DNA from: Luteibacter sp. Sphag1AF
Lineage (GTDB): Bacteria > Pseudomonadota > Gammaproteobacteria > Xanthomonadales > Rhodanobacteraceae
Direction: 5' to 3'
NCBI RefSeq assembly: GCF_014192715.1
Contig: NZ_JACHYH010000009.1
Span: forward strand, 1-64,000
Length of the DNA: 64,000 nucleotides
The position numbers and the translations under genes were made by a program. Below are positions 40,758-49,448 of the stretch, in pieces; the first letter of the stretch is position 1; the number at the start of each line of letters is the position of its first letter. A model generated the notes under the pieces. That model saw only the letters and a list, made by a program, of their open reading frames with translations, was not told the DNA's origin and ran no database searches.

Positions 40758-41819
40758 TTATGAGGTCGCTGCCGCGCGATTCAAGGCGTCGCTGAGCAGT
40801 CCGGCCGTGGCTTGTACCACGGGGATGACCCGCTCATATGCCATACGCGTCGGTCCAATAACTCCGATCGCGCCGAGCATGCGGCCGCCGGCGCCGTACG
40901 GCGCGGTGACGATGCTGCAGCCATCCAGGGCAGAAAAACCCGATTCCTCGCCAATAAACAGGCGTACACCAGGTGCCTTGACGCACATCTCCATCAGCTG
41001 GAGAAGATCGCGTTTTTGCTGGAAAGCATCAAAAAGGTCGCGCAGGCGCTCGATGTCGGCCAGCTCTGAATAGCCCATCAGGTTCGTCTGACCGCTGACC
41101 AGGACGTCATCGCCCTCCCCATCGGGCGCGAACGACGCAGCGGCCAGCTCCACGGCGCTGGACAGAAGACGATTGAGCTCGCTGCCGGCTTCGCGGAGCT
41201 CGCTCATCAGATGGGTGCGGATATCCGCGAGGCGGAACCCCACAAACTGGCTGTTGAGATAATTGGCAGCCTGTTCCAGCTCGCCCGATTCCAGTGGCTT
41301 GGCCAGCTGGACTACGCGGTTCTGAACCTGGTTGTCGGAAAACACCAGAATCACGAGCACGCGGGCATCGGGCAAACTGACAAAATCAATATGTCGCAGC
41401 GGAAAATCCGCCTGACGAGGCACGGACACCACGCCAGCGAAGCGCGTCATCGCCGACAACAGGTTGGACACGTTGCCGAGCAAATCTCGGGTCGTCGTCT
41501 GGTGAGGCGGCAATTCGCGCTGAAGAAATGCCATGTCCTCGCGGGCCAGCGGTTTCAGCTCCAGCAGGCTGTCCACGAACAGGCGCAGGCCGCGCGGCGT
41601 GGGAATGCGCCCCGCCGAGGTGTGCGGCGAAGCCACAAGGCCCGCATCCTCCAGGTCCGCCATGATGTTGCGGATGGTGGCCGGGCTGACCTCAAGGCCC
41701 GACGAACGGGCAAGGGTGCGCGAACCTACGGGCTCACCGTCGGACAGGTACTGGGCGATCAGCGTTCGCAGAAGTCGCCGCGCGCGAGCGTCAATGTCGT
41801 GACCTTGAAACGGATTCAT
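40758..41819 (-). CDS. hrcA: Heat-inducible transcription repressor HrcA
   Basis: A 353-residue repressor of heat-shock genes that binds CIRCE operators. N-terminal winged helix with EPVGSRTLARSSGLEVSPATIRNIMADLEDAGLVASPHTSAGRIPT, central GAF-like domain, and the C-terminal LFIGEESGFSALDGCSIVTAPYGAGGRMLGAIGVIGPTRM-like segment. Length normal. It opens the heat-shock cluster and is divergent from recN. No CIRCE element is visible upstream of hrcA, grpE or dnaK in this window, so its targets are probably elsewhere (for example groESL). Confidence 0.95.
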   Translation of the reverse strand: MNPFQGHDIDARARRLLRTLIAQYLSDGEPVGSRTLARSSGLEVSPATIRNIMADLEDAGLVASPHTSAGRIPTPRGLRLFVDSLLELKPLAREDMAFLQRELPPHQTTTRDLLGNVSNLLSAMTRFAGVVSVPRQADFPLRHIDFVSLPDARVLVILVFSDNQVQNRVVQLAKPLESGELEQAANYLNSQFVGFRLADIRTHLMSELREAGSELNRLLSSAVELAAASFAPDGEGDDVLVSGQTNLMGYSELADIERLRDLFDAFQQKRDLLQLMEMCVKAPGVRLFIGEESGFSALDGCSIVTAPYGAGGRMLGAIGVIGPTRMAYERVIPVVQATAGLLSDALNRAAATS

Positions 41820-41858
41820 GCGCGTTGGGGGCCGATGGGCTGTCCTGTTATGTCGCTA

Positions 41859-41887
41859 TGAATAAGGTCTGCCAAGGCAGGTTGCAA
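41859..41887 (-). promoter_or_regulatory. Putative promoter of hrcA
   Basis: TTGCAA and TATTCA on the minus strand with a 17-bp spacer fit a sigma70 promoter; the same bases also read as a weaker sigma32 promoter (CTTGCAA-N14-CCTTATTC). Confidence 0.4.
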
Positions 41888-41964
41888 GTCCATCGGGTGC
41901 TGTCGCGATTCCTGCGACTGGCTGCGGCTACAATCGCCGGCGTCTCGTCGCGCTCATGGTCCCC

Positions 41965-43635
41965 ATGCTCACCTCGCTGTACGTCCGCCAGTTTGCCGTT
42001 GTCGAAGAAGCCGAAATCGCTTTTGGTCCCGGGCTTACCGTGGTCAGCGGCGAAACAGGTGCAGGTAAGTCGTTGCTTGTGGACGCATTGATGCTCCTGG
42101 CTGGCGCACGCGCCGACTCGGGCATGGTGCGTTCCGGCAGCGACCGCGCCGAGCTTGCCGCGGAATTCGACCTCAAGGGCCTGCCTGAGGCAGGGGAATG
42201 GCTGCGCCAGGAAGAGCTGGACGACGGCGACACCTGCCGGCTTCGCCGTGTGATCCGAGTGGAGGGCAGCTCCAAAGGCTGGATCAACGGTCGCCCGGCC
42301 AGCCTCGCCCAGATGTCCGCCCTGGCCTCGCTGATCGTGGAAATCCACGGACAGCATGAGCATCAGGCCCTGCTGTCGCGTCAGCATCAGATGGCTCTGC
42401 TGGATGCCTACGCCGGCAACGATGCGCGCGTGGCCCAGGTGCGTGACCTGGCCCGCGCGTGGCGCGATGCCACAGCGCGCATCCGCACGCTGTCCGGCGG
42501 GGATGATCGCGAGCGTCAGATTGAACTGCTCACCCACGAACTTGAAGATCTGGACCGCTGGGCTCTCACGCCCGCCGCCCTGGAAGAGCTGGAAGCACAG
42601 CATCGCCGTCTCGCCAATGCGGGCCGGCTGGCGGAAGGCGCCAATGGCGTGGTGGAACTGCTGGACGGTGAAAGCGAGTTTTCCATCGGGCGCGCCCTGT
42701 TGCGTGCGCAAGCCGAGTTGTCGCGCCTTGCAGAACTGGACAGCACGCTCGCCCCTGCGCTTGAGCTTCTGGACAGCGCCCAGATTCAGGTCGGTGAAGC
42801 CGTCGATGGCCTCGGCCGGTACGCACAGGATGTAGAGCTGGACCCTGAGCGCCTCGCCGAGGTGGACACTCATCTGACTCACCTTCACGACCTCGCCCGT
42901 CGTTATCGGGTGCCGGTCGCCGAACTGACCATGAAGGCCGAAGAGCTGCGCGAACGACTCAACGAGCTGGAAGGCGCGGGTGACGCGCTGGACCGGCTGG
43001 GTCGCGAGCGTGACCGCCTGGCCAACGACTACACCGCGGCAGCAAGCGCCCTCAGCGCCAGCCGCAGTGAAGCCGCCTCCCGCCTGGGCGACGCGGTTGG
43101 CGGATTGATGGGCGAACTGGGCATGACGGGCGGCCGCCTGGTTGTGCAGCTTGAGGCCGCTGACGGCACCGATCCGGACCCGCAAGGGCGGGAACGCTGC
43201 GAACTGCTGGTCAGCGCCAATCCGGGCCAGTCCCCGCGTCCGCTGCGCAAGGTCGCTTCGGGCGGCGAACTGGCCCGCATCAGCCTGGCCATCGAAGTCG
43301 CCACCCTCGGCAACGACCAGATCGGCTGCATGATTTTCGACGAAGTCGACACAGGCATCGGTGGCGCGGTGGCCGAAGTTGTGGGCCAGAAGCTACGGGC
43401 GCTGGGCGAACGCTGCCAAGTGCTGTGCGTCACCCACCTGCCCCAGGTCGCGGCACAGGGCCACTCGCATTTGCGGGTATCCAAGCAGAGCGACGGTGAG
43501 TCGACCCACACCCGCATCCAGACGCTGGACGCCAACGGCCGGCGAGACGAACTGTCGCGGATGCTGGGCGGCGTGGAAATCACCCGCGAGACGCGGGCTC
43601 ACGCAAAGAAGATGCTGGACAGCGCGCAGAGCTGA
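41965..43635 (+). CDS. recN: DNA repair protein RecN (SMC-like ATPase)
   Basis: 556 residues. SMC-family ATPase acting early in double-strand-break repair. Walker A GETGAGKSLLVDALMLL near residue 36, coiled-coil arms (about residues 150-350), ABC signature region KVASGGELARISLAIEV and Walker B CMIFDEVDTGIGG, followed by VLCVTHLPQVAAQGHSHL. The start MLTSLYVRQFAV at 41965 aligns with E. coli RecN (MLAQLTISNFAI); an in-frame ATG three codons upstream is possible. Divergent from hrcA. Confidence 0.95.
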   Translation: MLTSLYVRQFAVVEEAEIAFGPGLTVVSGETGAGKSLLVDALMLLAGARADSGMVRSGSDRAELAAEFDLKGLPEAGEWLRQEELDDGDTCRLRRVIRVEGSSKGWINGRPASLAQMSALASLIVEIHGQHEHQALLSRQHQMALLDAYAGNDARVAQVRDLARAWRDATARIRTLSGGDDRERQIELLTHELEDLDRWALTPAALEELEAQHRRLANAGRLAEGANGVVELLDGESEFSIGRALLRAQAELSRLAELDSTLAPALELLDSAQIQVGEAVDGLGRYAQDVELDPERLAEVDTHLTHLHDLARRYRVPVAELTMKAEELRERLNELEGAGDALDRLGRERDRLANDYTAAASALSASRSEAASRLGDAVGGLMGELGMTGGRLVVQLEAADGTDPDPQGRERCELLVSANPGQSPRPLRKVASGGELARISLAIEVATLGNDQIGCMIFDEVDTGIGGAVAEVVGQKLRALGERCQVLCVTHLPQVAAQGHSHLRVSKQSDGESTHTRIQTLDANGRRDELSRMLGGVEITRETRAHAKKMLDSAQS

Positions 43636-43651
43636 CTCAGCCCGGGCAGTC

Positions 43652-43685
43652 CGTGAGCGAGCCTGAGGAACCGGGCTCGCTCACG
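43652..43685. repeat. REP-like hairpin between convergent genes
   Basis: CGTGAGCGAGCC and GGCTCGCTCACG are perfect 12-bp inverted repeats with a 10-nt loop, in the gap between recN and the convergent regulator gene. No U-run follows. It belongs with the other palindromes seen at 4033, 24167 and 30178 and may also stop or stabilise both transcripts. Confidence 0.5.
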
Positions 43686-43751
43686 ATGGGGAGCTGGCAA
43701 CAACCGTCACCACGGTGCTTCCACCGGAAGCTCCCGCAGAAGCGCCACTGG

Positions 43752-44381
43752 TCAGGCCCGGATCAGTCCGCGCTCTGACGCCATGCGGTACAGGTCCAGT
43801 TCCGAGCCAGCGCCCAGCTTGTTCATCACCGCCGCGCGATGGATATAAATCGTCTTCTGCCCGATGCCGAGCTCCGCTGCCACCTGCTTCGGAGCGCGCC
43901 CTGCCGCCAGCAACAGAAAAACCTCTCGCTCACGCGCGGTAAGCCGATTGACCGGGTCCAGGTCAATGCTGGGCCGCTCTGACCGGCGCTGGCGCAAGTC
44001 AGAACTCAAATACTGCTCGCCGCCCATCACCGAGCGCAGGGCTTCCACCAGCTCTTCAGGCGCCACGCCCTTGGTGACATATCCGCTTGCCCCACGCCGA
44101 AGTGCCTCGGAAACGTAGGGTTCACCGTCGTGCATGCTCAGCACCACGATGCGCATGTCCGGAGCGATGCTGGCCAGATGCTCGATCAATGGCAGGCCGC
44201 TGCCATCAGGCAACGACAAGTCGACCGCGACAAGGTCCGGTCGTTGCTGCGTTACGGCTTCAACGGCCTCGTCGGCATTGCGGCACTCCGCAACGACGTC
44301 GAGGTCCGGCTCCATCTCAATGAGCCGCTTGAAACCTTCACGCACGATGGCGTGATCATCCACGAGTACGATTCTCAGCAT
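43752..44381 (-). CDS. NarL/FixJ-type response regulator
   Basis: 209 residues. Receiver domain with acidic pair DD at 8-9, phosphoacceptor Asp54 (LVAVDLSLPDGSG) and Lys in GYVTKGVAPEEL. The C-terminal LuxR-type HTH reads LTAREREVFLLLAAGRAPKQVAAELGIGQKTIYIHRAAVMNKLGA. It resembles UhpA/UvrY. It is divergent from a UhpB-like histidine kinase over an 86-bp gap, a pair that should form one two-component system. Targets are unknown; a GGA-rich RNA lies next to the kinase gene. Confidence 0.92.
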   Translation of the reverse strand: MLRIVLVDDHAIVREGFKRLIEMEPDLDVVAECRNADEAVEAVTQQRPDLVAVDLSLPDGSGLPLIEHLASIAPDMRIVVLSMHDGEPYVSEALRRGASGYVTKGVAPEELVEALRSVMGGEQYLSSDLRQRRSERPSIDLDPVNRLTAREREVFLLLAAGRAPKQVAAELGIGQKTIYIHRAAVMNKLGAGSELDLYRMASERGLIRA

Positions 44382-44467
44382 GGGCCGACTGTAGCAGGCG
44401 AACCGTACGCATGGGGATGGGGTTTCCCGGGCATCGGAAAGGAACAGTCGCCATGTAACATTCCGTC

Positions 44468-46087
44468 ATGCGCCCTCACGTCCTTCACCGTTACGCCGGC
44501 CCACTGCTTGGCCTTGGCTATTTCGCCCTCTGGGTAGTCCTCTGGCCTACCGAGCAACCCTACTGGGTGCTTCCGTTTGGCCTGCGCTTCGGCGCGCTGC
44601 TGCTCATGCGCACGCGCGACTGGGGCTGGATTCTGGGCGCGGAAATCGCCGGCAGTGCCGTCTGCGAATGGCGTAGCGGCATGCCTATCGGCGGCGCGGG
44701 ATTCCTTCTGGGCGACGTACCCGAACCCCTGATGGCAGCCATCTGCATCTGGCTGCTTCGCCGCGCGCACCTCCACGCCAGCCTGGGCACGCCTGAAGAC
44801 GTAGCCCGCCTGCTGCTGTCGGCCATGGTCACCGCGACGGTCGCCACCGCAGGCAACGCCGCCATGATGGCGTCGCTGCATCCTGCGGCTCCGGTGGAAA
44901 TGCTTGGCAGCACCTTCGGCAGCGACCTCCTGGGCAATTACCTCGGCGTGCTGCTGGTCGTGCCCGTGCTGGTGCTGATCGCCCGCGAACGCCCCTCGCA
45001 AACCGCCCTGGCCGAGCTGTTGCTGGATGGTCTTCTGGTCATGCTGCCGTCGCTGGCCATTCTGGTGACGCTGTCTGAGTACTCGCCGCAGCCGCAGTTC
45101 GCCCGCGTGCTGTCGCTGGCCCCGGTGCTGTTCTTCGCCTTCCGTCACGGCTGGCGAGGTGCGGGTCTGGCCATGCTGATCACCAGCGTGGGCCTGAACG
45201 TCACGGACGACATGGTGGGGCGAGGCTCACCCACCGCCGCCGCCCACCTCTTTCTGGCCGTGGCCGGCACCGGCACCCTGATGCTGGGGGCGGCCACCGA
45301 TGCCCTGCGTCGCAGCAGCGAGCGGGTGGCCCAGCAGAACGTGCACCTTGCCGCCGTCAACCAGCGCCTGGATCAACTGGCCCGTCAGTTGCGTGACGCC
45401 GCCCGAGGCAATCTTCAGGCCGAAGAAAGCCAGCGCCGGCACATGGCAGCGGAGCTTCACGACGAACTGGGCCAGAACCTCACCGCCATCCAGACCCATA
45501 TCAAGCTGGCACAGGGCCGCCTGGGTCAGGCCGGGCTGGAAGACATCGGCACGTCGATCAACGGCATCCTGGCCCACATGCGCCGCGCCCTGCATCGCAT
45601 GCTGGACAGCCTGCGGCCTTCAGTGCTGGATGAATTCGGCCTGCTTCGCGCGCTGGAAGAAGGCCCCCTGCGCGACATGCTGGCGGCGGCCGGCATCCAC
45701 TATCACACCGATCTGGTAGGCGACCCGCGCCTGCTCGATGACGACACGCTTACCGCCATTTACCGCGTGGTGCAGGAGAGCGCGACCAATGCCGTGCGCC
45801 ACTCCGGTGGCAGCGAGTTCCGGTTGCGCTTGCGTATCGGGCTGCGTGGGGACATTCCGGTCGCCATTCTGGACATTCGGGACAACGGCGTCGGCCTTCC
45901 GCCCAACCCCGCGCCCGTCCGCCACGACGGTGGCGGACGCGGCCTGCAAGGCATGAGCGACCGTATTACCGCGCTGGGCGGCATCTTCCGCGTCCGCCCC
46001 GCAACGCAAGGCCTTCACCTTCGCGTTTTATTGCGCAGCGCTGCACTGGGCGAGCCCTACCTCACAAACGTGAACTTGCGGTCATAG
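44468..46087 (+). CDS. MASE1-domain sensor histidine kinase
   Basis: 539 residues. The first 280 residues hold about eight membrane helices of the MASE1 sensory type (YWVLPFGLRFGALLLMRTRDW, GNYLGVLLVVPVLVLIARERP). A coiled-coil linker leads to a HisKA_3 dimerisation domain with His331 in AAELHDELGQNLTAIQTH, and a HATPase domain (VVQESATNAVRHSGG, ILDIRDNGVGL, GGRGLQGMSDRITALGG). No periplasmic ligand domain is seen, so the signal is probably membrane-borne or from a transported compound. Partner of the divergent NarL-type regulator. Confidence 0.9.
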   Translation: MRPHVLHRYAGPLLGLGYFALWVVLWPTEQPYWVLPFGLRFGALLLMRTRDWGWILGAEIAGSAVCEWRSGMPIGGAGFLLGDVPEPLMAAICIWLLRRAHLHASLGTPEDVARLLLSAMVTATVATAGNAAMMASLHPAAPVEMLGSTFGSDLLGNYLGVLLVVPVLVLIARERPSQTALAELLLDGLLVMLPSLAILVTLSEYSPQPQFARVLSLAPVLFFAFRHGWRGAGLAMLITSVGLNVTDDMVGRGSPTAAAHLFLAVAGTGTLMLGAATDALRRSSERVAQQNVHLAAVNQRLDQLARQLRDAARGNLQAEESQRRHMAAELHDELGQNLTAIQTHIKLAQGRLGQAGLEDIGTSINGILAHMRRALHRMLDSLRPSVLDEFGLLRALEEGPLRDMLAAAGIHYHTDLVGDPRLLDDDTLTAIYRVVQESATNAVRHSGGSEFRLRLRIGLRGDIPVAILDIRDNGVGLPPNPAPVRHDGGGRGLQGMSDRITALGGIFRVRPATQGLHLRVLLRSAALGEPYLTNVNLRS

Positions 46088-46140
46088 GAAATTTTCCGAT
46101 ACCGGGATCGTGAACGCTTCGTTACGATTCTTTCATCGAT

Positions 46141-46337
46141 GTGGGGGAGCCGCCGTCGAGAGACGGCGAGCCCAGGTCGGTCGTGGGGACGACTGACCTG
46201 ATGAGGTGACAGGATGTCAGCCTCGCCGGTGTACTGAGGTGTACCGGAGATTCCGCGAGCAATTCGCGATCTCCGATCCTTAAGGAAAGCCGGATCAGCC
46301 GCTGGTGGACAGGAGTCCATCAGCGGCGTTTTTATTT
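46141..46337 (+). ncRNA. Structured orphan RNA with GGA-containing loops (candidate CsrA/RsmA sponge)
   Basis: The 365-bp gap between the kinase gene and the convergent fur gene holds a chain of stem-loops and no ORF. Stems: 46151-46168 (CGCCGTC-GAGA-GACGGCG), 46173-46200 (12 bp, loop GGGG), 46203-46224 (loop AGGAU inside UGACAGGAUGUCA), 46226-46247 (loop UGAG), 46245-46275, 46275-46296 (loop with AAGGA) and a 13-bp terminator stem 46298-46327 with loop AGGA followed by a U-run. Eight GGA triplets occur, at least three in loops, and ACAGGAUGU is near the CsrA consensus. It matches the layout of RsmZ/CsrB-type RNAs, but I cannot confirm the class. The promoter is not clear. Confidence 0.6.
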
Positions 46338-46452
46338 GGGGCATCGGAAATTCAAGAAAACGCCCCCTGCCCCGGATTCTTCACCCAGGGACCCATCATT
46401 TCTTGCACGAAACACGCGGCAGGCGCTGGGCGCCCACGGGCCGGACTGGCGG

Positions 46453-46866
46453 TTACTTGCGCTTTTTGGGGCGGACGTACAGCACCAGGCTGTGGTCTTC
46501 GATGACATACCCGTGACGGTCGGCGATCTGGTGCTGGAGACGCTCGATCTCCTCGCTGATGAACTCGATCACTTTTCCGCTGTCCACATCGATCATGTGG
46601 TCATGGTGCTTGCCACGGTCCAGTTCATAAACGGCCTGCCCGCCCTCGAAGTTGTGCTTCATCACGATGCCGGCAGCTTCGAACTGGGTCAGGACGCGGT
46701 AAACCGTGGCCAGCCCGATGTCTTCCTGGTTGGCAAGCAGACGCTTGTAGATATCTTCGGCGGTCAGGTGCCTTTCGTCGGCCTCCTCGAAGATCTGCAG
46801 GATCCGCATGCGCGGGTGCGTGACTTTCAGGCCCGCCTTGCGGAGCTCTTTCGTTTCCTGATCCAT
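46453..46866 (-). CDS. fur: Ferric uptake regulator Fur
   Basis: A 137-residue Fe(II)-dependent repressor of iron uptake genes. Winged helix at the N-terminus (LKVTHPRMRILQIFEEADERHLTAEDIYKRLL... ATVYRVLTQFEAAGIV) and the metal-binding dimer domain with GKHHDHMIDVDSGKVIEF. The C-terminal CxxC of some Fur proteins is missing, as in several xanthomonads. Divergent from bamE, the common fur-bamE arrangement. Confidence 0.97.
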   Translation of the reverse strand: MDQETKELRKAGLKVTHPRMRILQIFEEADERHLTAEDIYKRLLANQEDIGLATVYRVLTQFEAAGIVMKHNFEGGQAVYELDRGKHHDHMIDVDSGKVIEFISEEIERLQHQIADRHGYVIEDHSLVLYVRPKKRK

Positions 46867-46937
46867 AAGAACCCCTCGCAGTGCCGTAAGGCGCTTAGTG
46901 TATCATCGACAGCTTCACGATCCGGACGTAACTACGC

Positions 46938-47408
46938 ATGCAAAAGTTCATCCGCACGCTGGGTTTGGCCATGATGGCAATTGCCATCGCGGGCTGTGGC
47001 CTCGTCTATACCCCTGACGTGCAGCAGGGCAACCTGCTCGACAAGAAAGACGTCGACCAGCTCCAGCCTGGCATGACCAAGCGCCAGGTCCTTGTCCTGC
47101 TTGGATCGCCCTCCGTCAGCACTCCGTTCGACCAGAACCGCTGGGACTACGTGTCCACGTTCTCCCGTCGTGGCGGCCCGCTGACCCGGCGCACCCTGAC
47201 CCTCACCTTCAATAACGACACACTGGTGCGCACCGAGGGCGACTTCTTCGCCGGCGACGCTACCCAGCAGCTGAAGGACGCCAAGAAGTTCAATGCGAAC
47301 TACCCGGTGGACGAGACCCAGGGCGACAAGTCCAAGACCAAGGACGACGACAAGGACTCCGGCGGTTTTGGCCAGGGCAAGTCGTCGGACGACTCCAGCA
47401 ACAAGTGA
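46938..47408 (+). CDS. bamE: Outer membrane assembly lipoprotein BamE
   Basis: A 156-residue lipoprotein of the BAM complex, which folds beta-barrels into the outer membrane. Signal sequence with lipobox IAGCG (Cys near residue 21), then the SmpA/OmlA fold: YTPDVQQGNLLDKKDVDQLQPGMTKRQVLVLLGSPSV and NRWDYVSTFSRRGGPLTRRTLTLTF. The C-terminus is a low-complexity Lys/Asp/Gly/Ser tail. Shares a promoter region with fur. Confidence 0.95.
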   Translation: MQKFIRTLGLAMMAIAIAGCGLVYTPDVQQGNLLDKKDVDQLQPGMTKRQVLVLLGSPSVSTPFDQNRWDYVSTFSRRGGPLTRRTLTLTFNNDTLVRTEGDFFAGDATQQLKDAKKFNANYPVDETQGDKSKTKDDDKDSGGFGQGKSSDDSSNK

Positions 47409-47411
47409 CGA

Positions 47412-47696
47412 TCAGGCGCCGCCTTTCGCGCGGCGCCTTCTCGCATCCATCGGGTCGATCGTCAGCGGACGGTAGATTTCGACCCGATCCCCCTGCTCCA
47501 CCGGGCGCGCCGCGTCCACTCGCCGGGAAAACACGCCCAGCCGGTCAGGCTGCGCTGACACACCCGCAGGCAAGCCCGACTTACAGGCGAGTTCCGCCGC
47601 CTCACCCACCGTGGTGCCGGCCGGCACGGTCAGCGGGATGACCACCTGCCCTTCCGGGCCGGCATAGATCACTTCAATAGTGAGCGTGTCAGCCAT
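47412..47696 (-). CDS. rnfH: RnfH family ubiquitin-like protein
   Basis: A 94-residue small beta-grasp protein. ADTLTIEVIYAGPEGQVVIPL, TTVGEAAELAC and RRVDAARPVEQGDRVEIYRPLTIDPMDARRRRA are family features. Often encoded beside ratA, as here, with unclear function. The start MADTLTIEV at 47696 is chosen; an ATG six codons upstream lies inside ratA. The gene overlaps the ratA stop by 8 bp. Confidence 0.9.
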   Translation of the reverse strand: MADTLTIEVIYAGPEGQVVIPLTVPAGTTVGEAAELACKSGLPAGVSAQPDRLGVFSRRVDAARPVEQGDRVEIYRPLTIDPMDARRRRAKGGA

Positions 47697-48117
47697 AGGT
47701 GCGGCGGGCCTCATCGCAGAAATCGTCGACCATGCGGTTGGCCAGCGCCTGAAAGCCCAGCTTCAGCACCGAGCCGCCGAGGCCCGAATATTCAAAGTCC
47801 AGCGCCAGCGACACTTTGCACCCCGTGTCGCCCAGGGCCTGAAAACCGAAGACCCCGTCCAGGCTCTTGAACGGACCTTCCACAAACTTCATGGTCAGCT
47901 TCTCGGGCCGCCGCGGGGTGTTACGGGTGGTGAAGCTCTGGCGCAAACCGGCAAATTTCAGGTCCAGCCGGGCCACCAGCACGTCGTCGTTCTGCTCGAT
48001 CACATGAGCGGCGTCACACCAGGGAAAGCGCTTTGGGTATGCTTCCACATCGTTGACCAGGTCGAACATCTGCGCCGGCGTGTACGGCACCAGTGCGCTG
48101 CGGCGAATTTCGATCAC
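47689..48117 (-). CDS. ratA: RatA/PasT family protein (COQ10-like START domain)
   Basis: 142 residues, a single START-like fold: MIEIRRSALVPYTPAQMFDLVNDVEAYPKRFPWC, then GLRQSFTTRNTP and a C-terminal helix LKLGFQALANRMVDDFCDEA. In E. coli RatA (PasT) is described as a ribosome-association toxin; homologues may bind ubiquinone as Coq10 does. Always near smpB and rnfH, as here, divergent from smpB. Confidence 0.93.
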   Translation of the reverse strand: MIEIRRSALVPYTPAQMFDLVNDVEAYPKRFPWCDAAHVIEQNDDVLVARLDLKFAGLRQSFTTRNTPRRPEKLTMKFVEGPFKSLDGVFGFQALGDTGCKVSLALDFEYSGLGGSVLKLGFQALANRMVDDFCDEARRTYG

Positions 48118-48204
48118 GGCCTACCTCGTCATTTAGCGTCAATCATCCGGCCAATGGACTGACCGGCCTTGTATCAAGGACTTGATCCCCCGATTTTAAC
48201 GGAC

Positions 48205-48705
48205 ATGGCAAAAGCTAAAGCAAAGGACACAGAAAAGGACGGCGGCGGCACCATCGCGCTGAACAAACGCGCACGCCACGAATATCACATCGACCAGCGC
48301 TACGAGGCCGGAATCGCCCTCCAGGGCTGGGAACTGAAGGCCCTGCGCGCAGGACGCATCAACTTCGGCGACGGCTGCTACGCCATCGTGCTTCACGGGG
48401 AAATCTTCCTCGTCGGCGCATCCATCCCGCCGCTGATCAGCGCGTCCACGCACGTGATCGCCGAAGACCGCCGCACGCGCAAGCTGCTGCTGCACCGCGA
48501 AGAGATCGACCGCCTGGTAGGCGCCGTCGAGCGCAAGGGCTACACCCTCGTGCCCACGGCCATGTACTGGAAGAACAACAAGGTCAAAGTCGAAATCGGC
48601 CTGGCCCGCGGCAAGCAGGACCACGACAAGCGCGATGCAGAAAAAGAGCGCGAGTGGAGCCGCGACAAGCAGCGCGTGATGCGCGCACACAACAAGCTGG
48701 GCTGA
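48205..48705 (+). CDS. smpB: SsrA-binding protein SmpB
   Basis: A 166-residue partner of tmRNA in rescuing stalled ribosomes. Family blocks IALNKRARHEYHIDQRYEAGIALQGWELKALRAGRINFGDGC, LLLHREEIDRL and the C-terminal basic tail KQDHDKRDAEKEREWSRDKQRVMRAHNK are present. The start MAKAKAKDTEK at 48205 is preferred over an ATG 12 codons upstream. The tmRNA gene follows 85 bp downstream on the same strand. Confidence 0.97.
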   Translation: MAKAKAKDTEKDGGGTIALNKRARHEYHIDQRYEAGIALQGWELKALRAGRINFGDGCYAIVLHGEIFLVGASIPPLISASTHVIAEDRRTRKLLLHREEIDRLVGAVERKGYTLVPTAMYWKNNKVKVEIGLARGKQDHDKRDAEKEREWSRDKQRVMRAHNKLG

Positions 48706-48790
48706 TGGCGGCGGGTAGCGCGACAAATGCCCATTGGCTATCGCGCTACCGACCCCATATACTGTTGCAGGCTTTCATAGCTTTCTCCTC

Positions 48791-49145
<355 letters not shown>

Positions 49146-49151
49146 AATGTG

Positions 49152-49185
49152 AAATCCCAACCCTTATCCGGTTGGGATTTTTTTT
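49152..49185 (+). terminator. Intrinsic terminator of tmRNA
   Basis: AAATCCCAACC and GGTTGGGATTT form an 11-bp stem with a 7-nt loop, followed by eight or more Ts. From 49186 to 49407 I see no gene or element. Confidence 0.9.
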
Positions 49186-49407
49186 GCCTGTTCCCCCTGT
49201 GTTGGCGCGGTTTCCACCTCTTGCCTCTTGAGCACAGCCCTCCGGAAGTCGCCGTTCCAGGCGCGCATTCCGCCGTTTTTCTCTCTCTGTTCTCTGTTGC
49301 CCTCTTGAGCATTCAAGGCCCGAAGTCGTGGATTGACGCGGGTTTGCGGGCCGTCGGTTTGCTTCTTCGCTTGCTCTGGCGGGCGCGACCGAGACAGCGA
49401 AAGACAC

Positions 49408-49428
49408 AAAAAAACCGCCTTGCGGCGG
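49408..49428 (-). terminator. Intrinsic terminator of the recombinase module
   Basis: CCGCC-TTGC-GGCGG (49415-49428) followed on the minus strand by seven Us, 21 bp after the stop of the last gene of the four-gene recombinase module. Confidence 0.8.
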
Positions 49429-49448
49429 CGGGTCGGTCGGCACGGATG

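Noticed and set aside
46099-46140. Imperfect inverted repeat GTGAACG-CTT-CGTTACG before the orphan RNA as a regulator site
   Set aside because: One mismatch and a bulge in a short repeat; too weak to call a binding site without comparison to relatives.
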